From contig JAEDMN010000149.1 in assembly GCA_016302985.1 (NCBI GenBank), positions 1 through 8,258 of the forward strand: DNA of 8,258 bases, written 5' to 3'. The notes under the pieces are model-generated. The model was not told the origin of the DNA. It did not search any database and saw only the letters and a program-made list of their open reading frames with translations. Both the position numbers and the translations under genes were made by a program. Shown here piece after piece: positions 1 through 6,126 of this stretch (positions within the stretch are counted from its first letter, which is position 1; each line of letters begins with the position of its first letter). Source of the stretch: Kiritimatiellia bacterium (GTDB lineage: Bacteria; Verrucomicrobiota; Kiritimatiellia; RFP12; UBA1067).

Positions 1-4
1 TCCT

Positions 5-12
5 ACCTCCTT
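5..12 (-). promoter_or_regulatory. Strong Shine-Dalgarno for a gene beyond the left edge
   Basis: The minus strand reads AAGGAGGT here, a near-perfect complement to the 16S rRNA 3' end. It lies 6 nt after the ribF stop codon and only 4 bases before the window ends, so the next gene of the operon must start just outside. By operon convention this would often be rpsO (ribosomal protein S15), but nothing in the window proves that. It is the best ribosome-binding site visible here, which would fit a highly translated ribosomal protein gene. Confidence 0.75.
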
Positions 13-18
13 GCGGGT

Positions 19-861
19 TCACGCGTTGCGCGCCTGTTCGACGTCGCGGGCGATCTGCGCCTGCAGGTCCGCGAGCGTGGGGAATGTCCGTTCGGGCCGC
101 AGGAAGGCCCGCAGGTCGGCCGCGACGGCGGCGCCGTCCCCGGGCAGCGCGTCCGGCACGGTCCCGAGCAGATGGACCTCCAGCACGGGCGTCGCCCAGG
201 CCCGGTCGCGCAGCGTCGGCGCGAGGCCCCAGTTCGCGACGCCGCGGCCGAAGGCCGTGTCCACGGCGTAGACGCCGAACGGTGGACAGACGAGCCCCTC
301 CGCGAGGCGCACGTTCAGCGTGGGGAAGCCGAGCGCGCGGCCGAGGCCCTTTCCCGCCGCGACCGTGCCGGCGGCGCGCCAGGGACGGCCGAGCAGCGCC
401 GTCGCGCACGCGAGGTCGCCGGCCGCGAGCGCGGCGCGGACGCGCGTGGAGGAGACGGGTTCGCCGGCCTGTTCCGCGAAGGGGACGGTCTCGACGCGGA
501 AGCCGCGCGCGCGGAGGAAGTCCGCGTCGCCGGCCCCCCGGGCGCCGAAGGTCCAGTTCGGACCGCAGAGCAGCGTGTCGAGGTCCGGATATTCGGCCCG
601 CAGCCAGTCCGCGAACGCGGCCGGCTCCTGCGCGGCGAGGGCGGGCGTGAAGTCGAGGGCGCGCACGGGGCCGCCGGGCGTGCGCAGCGCGGACGAGATC
701 GCGGCCAGACGGTCCGCGGGCGTCATCAGCAGCCGCGGCGCGCGATCGGGGGCGAAGATGGTCGTGGGGTGGTTGCAGAACGTCAGCGCGGCGTCCGCGC
801 GCGCGAGGATCCGGCGATGGCCCAGGTGGACGCCGTCGAAGAAGCCGACGGCGAGGTTCAT
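19..861 (-). CDS. ribF: Bifunctional riboflavin kinase / FMN adenylyltransferase (RibF)
   Basis: RibF is a cytosolic enzyme that phosphorylates riboflavin to FMN and adenylates FMN to FAD. The 280-aa product has both domains in the usual order. The N-terminal nucleotidyltransferase shows GFFDGVHLGH (residues 6-15, the HxGH nucleotide-binding motif), GPNWTFG (100-106) and VSSTRVR (136-142). The C-terminal kinase shows GRALGFPTLN (174-183, with the PTxN metal/ATP site), GVYAV (197-201), NWGLAPTL (210-217), LEVHLL (227-232, E228 as expected catalytic base) and FLRPERTFPTLADL near the end. The start is the ATG in an ATGA overlap with the truB stop; longer in-frame extensions only read truB in a shadow frame. 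At 280 aa it is shorter than the usual 300-315 aa. It begins directly at the first beta strand, and only about 12 residues separate HxGH from the TF..HP motif where other RibF proteins have about 25. The function call is firm and the compactness is a real oddity. Confidence 0.95.
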   Translation of the reverse strand: MNLAVGFFDGVHLGHRRILARADAALTFCNHPTTIFAPDRAPRLLMTPADRLAAISSALRTPGGPVRALDFTPALAAQEPAAFADWLRAEYPDLDTLLCGPNWTFGARGAGDADFLRARGFRVETVPFAEQAGEPVSSTRVRAALAAGDLACATALLGRPWRAAGTVAAGKGLGRALGFPTLNVRLAEGLVCPPFGVYAVDTAFGRGVANWGLAPTLRDRAWATPVLEVHLLGTVPDALPGDGAAVAADLRAFLRPERTFPTLADLQAQIARDVEQARNA

Positions 862-1583
862 CCCGCGAGCGCCCCCGCCATCGGGATGACGCGGTCCTTG
901 AAGCCGACGGCGTCGAGCTTGAGCAGGTCCATGAAACCGATCGCGTCCGCGACGGAGAAATTGGCGCACTTCGTGCGGCGGAGCGTCTCGAGGGACGCGC
1001 CGCAGCCCAGCGCCTGCCCGAGGTCGTGCGCGAGCGCGCGCACGCAGACGCCCTTCGTGCAGAGCATCTCGAAGGAGACGGCGGGCGGCTCGAAGGCCGT
1101 GACCGCGAGGCGGTAGACGTGCACGAGCCGGGCCTTGGCGTCCTCGGGGTCCGTGGGGACGATGTCATAGGTCGGCATGTCGGGGCGTTTGATCACGCTG
1201 AACGGCGGCGGGGTCTGGAAGATGTCCCCGCGGAACTCCGGCAGCGCGGCATCGAGCTGCTCCCGCGTGACCGCGACGGCGTTCTCGGCCAGGACGCGGC
1301 CCTCGCGGTCCTGCGTGTCCGTGACGCGGCCCAGGCGGACCGTCGCCTCGAAGGCGCGGTCGCGCCCCATGATTTCGCCGGAAAGCCGGGTGGCGTCCCC
1401 GACGAGCAGCACGAGCAGCCCCGTCGCGTTCGGCTCGAGCGTGCCGCCGTGGCCGACCTTCACGAGGTTGAAGGCGCTCTTCACGGCCTTGACGACGTCG
1501 TGGGAGGACATGTTCGCCGGCTTGTCGACGAGCAGCACGCCGTCGAGCTCCGCCAGCATGGCGATGGACCCGAGATTGGCCAT
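858..1583 (-). CDS. truB: TruB-family tRNA pseudouridine-55 synthase, altered active site
   Basis: TruB normally isomerises U55 in the T-loop of tRNAs and also acts as a tRNA-folding chaperone. The 241-aa product keeps the family blocks in order: GVLLVDKPANMSSHD (15-29), VGHGGTLEPNATGLLVLLVG (43-62), VRLGRVTDTQDREG (82-95), TPPPFSVIK (124-132), CTKGVCVRALAHDLG (175-189) and LGCGASLETLRRT (192-204). Compared with E. coli TruB, the catalytic Asp48 is Glu50 (codon GAG at 1434-1436), Tyr76 is Phe78 and Tyr179 is Cys180; His43 (here H45) and Arg181 (here R182) are kept. It ends at IPMAGALAG, exactly where the catalytic domain ends, so there is no C-terminal PUA domain (E. coli TruB is 314 aa). The start ATG has GGAG 8 nt upstream, 14 nt after rbfA; an internal ATG at 1559 is less well placed. 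Family membership is certain. Whether the enzyme makes pseudouridine is open. Confidence 0.93.
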   Translation of the reverse strand: MANLGSIAMLAELDGVLLVDKPANMSSHDVVKAVKSAFNLVKVGHGGTLEPNATGLLVLLVGDATRLSGEIMGRDRAFEATVRLGRVTDTQDREGRVLAENAVAVTREQLDAALPEFRGDIFQTPPPFSVIKRPDMPTYDIVPTDPEDAKARLVHVYRLAVTAFEPPAVSFEMLCTKGVCVRALAHDLGQALGCGASLETLRRTKCANFSVADAIGFMDLLKLDAVGFKDRVIPMAGALAG

Positions 1584-1597
1584 TCGTGGAACTCCGG

Positions 1598-1978
1598 TCA
1601 CTCGGCCGGCGGCGGGACGGGGGCGCCCGCGACCGGCGGCAGGTTGTCGAGAAGCTGCAGCACATGGTCGCCCTTCTCGAGGGAATGGTCGATCACGAAG
1701 CGCAGCTGGGGCGTGAACTTGAGGCGGACCTCGCGGTTCACGATCCGCTCGAAGTCGTGCGTCCGCGCGACCAGGTGCGACAGCACGCGGTTCTGCTCCG
1801 CGGGCTCGCCGAAGACGCTCACGTGCACGGTCGCGTTGCGCAGGTTCTTCGCGCAGTTCACGCCGGTCACCGTCACGAGGACGGCGTTGACGTCGTCCCC
1901 CTGCAGCACGCGGTACACGGACTCGCCGATGACCCGCTTGAGCAGGGAGTTGACACGCTCTAGACGATCGACGGCCAT
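1598..1978 (-). CDS. rbfA: 30S ribosome-binding factor RbfA
   Basis: RbfA is a small KH-fold protein that binds the immature 30S subunit and helps 16S rRNA 5'-end processing, especially in the cold. The 126-aa product (family range about 110-135) shows the N-terminal helix RLERVNSLLKRVIGE (5-19), the strand VLVTVTGV (33-40), the NLRNATVHVSV segment (45-55) and the diagnostic TPQLRFVID motif (89-97, pattern PxLxFxxD) followed by SLEKGDHVLQLL (99-110). A short Pro-rich tail with three consecutive prolines (122-124) ends the protein. It starts 2 nt after the infB stop with no obvious Shine-Dalgarno at the right distance, so translation is probably coupled to infB. A long upstream in-frame extension exists only because the infB shadow frame is open. 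Confidence 0.95.
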   Translation of the reverse strand: MAVDRLERVNSLLKRVIGESVYRVLQGDDVNAVLVTVTGVNCAKNLRNATVHVSVFGEPAEQNRVLSHLVARTHDFERIVNREVRLKFTPQLRFVIDHSLEKGDHVLQLLDNLPPVAGAPVPPPAE

Positions 1979-1980
1979 GG

Positions 1981-4641
1981 TTACAGGGAGCGCGGAAGCT
2001 CCTCGAGCACGAAGCACTCGACGATGTCGCCCTCGGCGAAGTCCTCGAAGTTCTGGAAGCAGATGCCGCATTCCTGCTGGCCCGTGACTTCCTTGACCTC
2101 GTCCTTGAAGTGGCGGAGCGTCTGGACCTTGCCCTCCCACACCTTCGCGGAGCCGCGGAGGATGCGGAAGCGGGCGGAGGCGACGAGCATGCCGTCGCGC
2201 ATCTGCGAACCGGCGATGCGGCCGAGCTTGCCGATGTCGTAGATCGCCTTGATCTCGGCATGGCCCTTGACCTTCTCCGTGAATTCCGGCGGCAGGAGGT
2301 CCAGCATCGAGGTCTTGACATGGTCGATGAGCTCGTAGATGATGCGGAACGAGCTGATGCGCACGCCGTCGTGGCGGGCCTGCTGCTGCACGCCCGCGTC
2401 GCAGCCGATGTCGAAGCCGACGATCACGGCCTTGCCGGCCGCCGCGCTCTTGACGTCCGTGAGGGACACGTTGCCCGTGCCCGTGCCGATGATCTTGAGC
2501 GTGACCTTCTCGCTCTTGATGCCGCGAAGGGCCTCCACGATCGCCTCGAGCGACCCCTGGGTCTCGCTCTTGACGACCACGTTGAGCTCGCGCTTGTCGC
2601 CCGCGCTCATCTGGCTCATGAGGGCGTCCAGCGAGAACGCCTTCGTCTGCGAGAGCTCCTGCTCCTTGCGGGCGCGCGCCGACTCCTCGGCGAGCGTGCG
2701 GGCGCGCTTCTCGTCCAGCATCACGCGGAACTCGGCGCCGGCCTCGGGCACGCCCGAGAGGCCCGTGCACTTGACCGGGGTGGACGGCGCGGCCTCCTTG
2801 ATGCGGCGGCCGCGGTCGTCGATGAGGGAGCGGACCTTGCCGAAGTGCTCCCCGATGAGGATGGCGTCGCCGACCTTGAGCGTGCCGCCCGTGACGAGCA
2901 GCGTCGCCGAGGGGCCGAAGCCCTGCTCGAGCTCGGCCTCGATGACGTAGCCGTTCGCGCGGCGCTTCGGGTTCGCGGTGAGCTCGAGGACGTCCGCCTG
3001 GAGGAGCATCATCTCGAGCAGGTTGTCGACGCCCTGGCCCGAGACGCCGGAGACCTCGCAGCAGACGATGTCGCCGCCCCATTCCTCGGGGGTGAGGTTG
3101 ATCTTCTGGAGCTGCTGCTTCACGCGCTGCACGTTGGCCGTGGGCTTGTCGCACTTCGTGATGGCGACCATGATCTGCACGCCGGCCTGGCGGGCGAACT
3201 TGATCGCCTCCTCGGTCTGCGGCATGATGCCGTCGTCGGCCGCGATGATGATCACCGCGATGTCCGTGAGCTGCGCGCCGCGCTGGCGCATCGCGTTGAA
3301 CGCGGCATGGCCGGGCGTGTCGAGGAACGTGATCTTGCGGCCCTGGACGTCCACCTGGTAGGCGGAGATCTGCTGGGTGATGCCGCCGGCCTCGCCCGCC
3401 GCGACGTGCGCGTGGCGGATGTAGTCCATGAGCGTCGTCTTGCCGTGGTCGACATGGCCGAGGAACGTGACGACCGGGGCGCGCATCTGCATGTCCTCGG
3501 GCTTGTCCTCGGGGATCTCGTCGTCCGCGTCGATCGCCCTCAGGACGGGCTTCTTGTTCGCCGCGTCGCGGGCGTGCTCGATGTTGACCTTGAAGCCGTA
3601 CTTCTGCGCGACCTTCGTCGCGACGTCCGGCTCGACGCGCTGGTTGATCGAGGCCAGGATCTTGAGTCCCATGAGGTCCGCGATCAGGCGGTTCGGGCGG
3701 ACGCCCAGCTTGAGCGCGAGCTCGCGGACGACCACCGCGCCGCGGATCGAGATCTCGCGCGTGGAGACGGAGAGGGAAATCGTCGGCTTCGGGGGCACCG
3801 CGGGCGCAGGCGCCGCGGAAATCACGGGCTTGCCGGCCACGATCTGCGGCTGCGGGCGCGAAACCTTCATCGAGACCGAGGAGAAACCGGCGCGGAGACC
3901 GCCGACGCGCGGGGGCGGCGGCGGCGGGACGGGCGCCACGGGCTTCGGCGGCGGAACCGGGGCGGCCGGCTTCTTCGCCGGGGTCTCGACCTTGCGGGCG
4001 GCGGGAGCCTCCTTCTTCGGGGCGTCCTTCTTCGCCGCCGCCTCCTTCTTGGCGGACGCGCCCTTGGCAGCCGGGCGCGCGAGGTCCTTGCCGTGCAGGT
4101 AGTCGCTCGCCTCGACCTCGACCTCGACGTCGTCGTCGTCGAAGTCCGAGCGCGCCCCGGCGTCCTCCCCCTCGGAAACCTGGATGGAGACCTTCGGAAG
4201 CTCGGGCAGGGAAACGCCGATCTCGACCTTCGGGCCCTCGGCCTTCGGCTTCGCCGGAGCGGGGACAGGCGCGGGGGCGGGCGCGGGCTTCGGGGCCGGC
4301 GCAACCGTCATCGCCTGGACGGGGAGGGCGGGCGCAAGACCCTTGTGCGCCGCGATGGCCCGCTGGCGCGCGGCCTCGAGAGCCTCCGCCTGGACCTTGT
4401 CGCGCGCGACGCGGGCCGCACGGGCCTTCTCGGACTTCGCCCGCGCCTTCTCGGCCGCGGCCGCGGTCTCGGCGGCGATCGCCGCCGCACCGACCTCCCG
4501 GAGGCGCCTGTTCAGCGCCGCGACGTCCTCGGCCTCGAGCTGGGACAGGGGCGAGTAGACCTCGACCTCGGCCTCCTCGGCCATCCTCATGACCGCCGCG
4601 CAGGTGGCGCCGGCCTTCTTCGCGTATTCGTAGACTCTCAT
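1981..4641 (-). CDS. infB: Translation initiation factor IF-2
   Basis: IF2 is the GTPase that brings fMet-tRNA to the 30S subunit and promotes subunit joining. The product has 886 aa. An IF2_N domain (1-50) is followed by an Ala/Lys/Arg-rich helix (50-100) and a low-complexity linker (105-290) holding an acidic patch (167-179), a Lys/Ala stretch (190-228) and six consecutive prolines (239-244). A second IF2_N domain lies at 297-354. The G domain has GHVDHGKT (395-402), GGITQQ (419-424), DTPGH (441-445), TKCD (495-498) and SGVSGQG (531-537). Domain II starts near 565, domain III spans about 680-790, and the C-terminal fMet-tRNA-binding domain ends with ECGICFQNFEDFAEGD and a terminal VLEELPRSL. 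G4 is TKCD instead of NKxD. The start ATG follows AGGG by 7 nt and gives the canonical MRVYEYAKKAG N-terminus; further in-frame codons upstream belong to nusA. Confidence 0.97.
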   Translation of the reverse strand: MRVYEYAKKAGATCAAVMRMAEEAEVEVYSPLSQLEAEDVAALNRRLREVGAAAIAAETAAAAEKARAKSEKARAARVARDKVQAEALEAARQRAIAAHKGLAPALPVQAMTVAPAPKPAPAPAPVPAPAKPKAEGPKVEIGVSLPELPKVSIQVSEGEDAGARSDFDDDDVEVEVEASDYLHGKDLARPAAKGASAKKEAAAKKDAPKKEAPAARKVETPAKKPAAPVPPPKPVAPVPPPPPPRVGGLRAGFSSVSMKVSRPQPQIVAGKPVISAAPAPAVPPKPTISLSVSTREISIRGAVVVRELALKLGVRPNRLIADLMGLKILASINQRVEPDVATKVAQKYGFKVNIEHARDAANKKPVLRAIDADDEIPEDKPEDMQMRAPVVTFLGHVDHGKTTLMDYIRHAHVAAGEAGGITQQISAYQVDVQGRKITFLDTPGHAAFNAMRQRGAQLTDIAVIIIAADDGIMPQTEEAIKFARQAGVQIMVAITKCDKPTANVQRVKQQLQKINLTPEEWGGDIVCCEVSGVSGQGVDNLLEMMLLQADVLELTANPKRRANGYVIEAELEQGFGPSATLLVTGGTLKVGDAILIGEHFGKVRSLIDDRGRRIKEAAPSTPVKCTGLSGVPEAGAEFRVMLDEKRARTLAEESARARKEQELSQTKAFSLDALMSQMSAGDKRELNVVVKSETQGSLEAIVEALRGIKSEKVTLKIIGTGTGNVSLTDVKSAAAGKAVIVGFDIGCDAGVQQQARHDGVRISSFRIIYELIDHVKTSMLDLLPPEFTEKVKGHAEIKAIYDIGKLGRIAGSQMRDGMLVASARFRILRGSAKVWEGKVQTLRHFKDEVKEVTGQQECGICFQNFEDFAEGDIVECFVLEELPRSL

Positions 4642-4663
4642 TGCTAAACCCTGGAACTTCCTG

Positions 4664-5932
4664 TTACGCTTCCACCCCGACACCCGTGAGTTCGGCCACC
4701 GCCTGCGCGGCCGCATAGAGGCCCTTCGCCGTGACCTCGTCGATTCCCGTCGCCGCGATGAAGCCTTCCTCGTCGCACTCGACGATGCCCTCGACGGTGA
4801 GGAAGCCCGCATCCGCCAGCTGCGTCGCGACGCTGGTCGAGACGCTGAACGTCTCCGCCAGGTTCTTGATGGCCTCCGCCTTCTGGTCCTCGAAACTCGC
4901 CAGCGCCATCGCCTTCGTCACGTCGACCTTCCAGTCCACGAGCTTGGAGGTGAGACGCACGTTCTGGCCGCGCTTGCCGATCGCCAGCGAATACTGGTCG
5001 GGCGAAACCGTCACGCGCACCGTGCTCGTCTCCGGCTCGAGCTCGACCGTCTCGAGCTTCGCGGGGGCCAGCGCCTGCGCCACGTAGTTGCGCACGTCCT
5101 CGCTCCAGCGCACGATGTCGATCTTCTCGCCGCTCAGCTCGCGGACGATGTTGCGCACGCGCGCGCCCTTCAGTCCCACGCAGGCGCCCACGGGGTCCAC
5201 CTTCTCGTCGTGCGTGCGCACCGCCAGCTTGGAGCGGTAGCCCGGGTCGCGGGCCACGCCCATGATTTCCACGACGCCGTCCGCGATTTCGGAGACTTCG
5301 AGGCGGAAGAGCGTGCGCACGAATTCGCTCGAGGCGCGGCTCAGCGTGACCGCCGGGCCGTTCGCGTCCGGTTTGACGTCCTTGACGATCGCGCGGATCG
5401 AGTCGCCGACGTTGTACTCCTCCGTCGGGATGCGCTCCTTGCCGGGCAGGAACATCTCCGTCTTCCCAACCATCACGTAGAGGTCGCGGCGGCTGACCGC
5501 CGTCACCGTGCCGCTCACGATCTCGCCGACGCGGTTGCGGAACTCGCTGAACGTGTTGTCGCGCTCCGCCTCGCGGATCTTCTGCATGATCATCTGGCGG
5601 GAGGTCTGCGCCGCGATGCGGCCGAGCGCCGAAGCCGGCATCTCGATCTCGATCGTGTCGCCTTCGGCGATCCCCGGCTGCAGACGCTGCGCGCGCGCCA
5701 GGGAGATGAAGCCCGTGCCCGTCTCCTCGCCGGAGACGACCATCGTGTCGTACACGTGGAGGGAGAGCGTCTTCCGGTCGATCACGACGCGCAGGTCGTT
5801 CGTCACGCCCGGATTCCGTTTCGCGGCCTGCTGAAGAGCCTGCTCGATCGCGACGAGCACGATCTCGCGGTCAACGCCGCGCTCCCGCTCGATATAGCTC
5901 ACGATCGCCAGCAGCTCGTTGTTCATGGCCAT
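4664..5932 (-). CDS. nusA: Transcription termination/antitermination protein NusA
   Basis: NusA binds RNA polymerase and nascent RNA and modulates pausing, termination and antitermination. The 422-aa product has the NusA N-terminal domain (1-125), an S1 domain (about 134-200, GEIVSGTVTAVSRRDLYVMV), KH1 (about 244-276, DPVGACVGLKGARVRNIV, with GLKG at 253-256), KH2 (about 305-340, SLAIGKRGQNVRLTSKLV, with GKRG at 319-322) and one C-terminal helix-hairpin-helix repeat (about 357-415). E. coli NusA (495 aa) has two such acidic repeats. The start chosen has GGAG 8 nt upstream. A second ATG two codons later would match the usual MNxExL N-terminus, and a TTG at 5962 lies upstream of the Shine-Dalgarno and is unlikely. 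It is the first gene of its operon, 22 nt before infB. rimP, which usually precedes nusA, is missing. Confidence 0.97.
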   Translation of the reverse strand: MAMNNELLAIVSYIERERGVDREIVLVAIEQALQQAAKRNPGVTNDLRVVIDRKTLSLHVYDTMVVSGEETGTGFISLARAQRLQPGIAEGDTIEIEMPASALGRIAAQTSRQMIMQKIREAERDNTFSEFRNRVGEIVSGTVTAVSRRDLYVMVGKTEMFLPGKERIPTEEYNVGDSIRAIVKDVKPDANGPAVTLSRASSEFVRTLFRLEVSEIADGVVEIMGVARDPGYRSKLAVRTHDEKVDPVGACVGLKGARVRNIVRELSGEKIDIVRWSEDVRNYVAQALAPAKLETVELEPETSTVRVTVSPDQYSLAIGKRGQNVRLTSKLVDWKVDVTKAMALASFEDQKAEAIKNLAETFSVSTSVATQLADAGFLTVEGIVECDEEGFIAATGIDEVTAKGLYAAAQAVAELTGVGVEA

Positions 5933-5940
5933 GCTACACT

Positions 5941-5948
5941 CTCCTCTC
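5941..5948 (-). promoter_or_regulatory. nusA ribosome-binding site
   Basis: The minus strand reads GAGAGGAG; its GGAG core ends 8 nt before the ATG at 5932. This decides the nusA start in favour of that ATG over the upstream in-frame TTG at 5962 and gives slightly non-ideal spacing (14 nt) to the second ATG at 5926. Confidence 0.8.
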
Positions 5949-5972
5949 TTGTCAAAAAGCAAAACAACCTTG

Positions 5973-5993
5973 CGGTGATTCGCCGAACCACCG
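5973..5993 (-). promoter_or_regulatory. Hairpin in the nusA 5' leader
   Basis: On the minus strand CGGTGGTTC pairs with GAATCACCG around a three-base loop GGC: nine base pairs with one G-U wobble and no bulge. If transcription starts about 7 nt after the -10 box, this stem lies about 8 nt into the mRNA and ends 24 nt before the Shine-Dalgarno. A T-rich run (5954-5967) follows, but after five other bases, so it is not a clean intrinsic terminator. NusA is known to be autoregulated in some bacteria; a role in attenuation or RNA stability is an inference. Confidence 0.5.
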
Positions 5994-6007
5994 TGAAAAT
6001 CCGTGGA

Positions 6008-6036
6008 ATATTATCTTATTTGGGGGCGAATGTCAA
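6008..6036 (-). promoter_or_regulatory. Sigma70-type promoter of the nusA operon
   Basis: The minus strand has a perfect -35 TTGACA (6031-6036), a 17-bp spacer and TAATAT (6008-6013). GATAAT (6010-6015) matches the -10 consensus better (5 of 6) but gives a 15-bp spacer. The block is markedly AT-rich against its surroundings and sits between the upstream terminator and nusA. Predicted transcription start is near 6001, giving a leader of about 69 nt. With no other promoter seen between the genes, it should drive nusA through ribF and beyond. Confidence 0.8.
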
Positions 6037-6065
6037 CTGGATACGGCGAGTAAGGGCGATAATGG

Positions 6066-6105
6066 AAAATCAGGGCCCCGGATTCGCCATCCAGGACCCC
6101 GATTT
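6066..6105 (-). terminator. Intrinsic terminator after the YfgM-like gene
   Basis: On the minus strand, beginning 21 nt after the stop codon, two 17-base arms (6105-6089 and 6083-6067) pair completely around the loop GGCGA. There are 14 Watson-Crick pairs and 3 G-U wobbles; the core is G/C-rich, and the outer AAAT/ATTT pairs provide the upstream A tract and the T run (TTTT, 6069-6066). Such a stem is very unlikely by chance. It closes the pcnB unit and insulates the nusA promoter, whose -35 box lies about 30 bp further on. Confidence 0.85.
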
Positions 6106-6126
6106 GCGGAATTTGCGCGCGTGCAC

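Noticed and set aside
1598..3154. Long upstream extension of the rbfA frame and similar extensions of truB (to 2321) and ribF (to 969)
   Set aside because: The extra residues are Arg/Gly/Pro-rich shadow translations of the neighbouring gene. True N-termini match family starts at 1978, 1583 and 861.
2110..4647. 845-codon open frame on the plus strand opposite infB
   Set aside because: Its composition is Arg/Leu/Asp/Ala low complexity with no domain, and it lies wholly opposite a clear infB. Long antisense frames are expected at this GC content.
5954..5993. Leader hairpin as a true intrinsic terminator (attenuator)
   Set aside because: Five non-T bases separate the stem from an interrupted T run, so a standard terminator cannot be claimed.
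5933..6001. Riboswitch in the nusA leader
   Set aside because: The leader is only about 69 nt, with one simple stem; no FMN, SAM or other known aptamer core was recognised.
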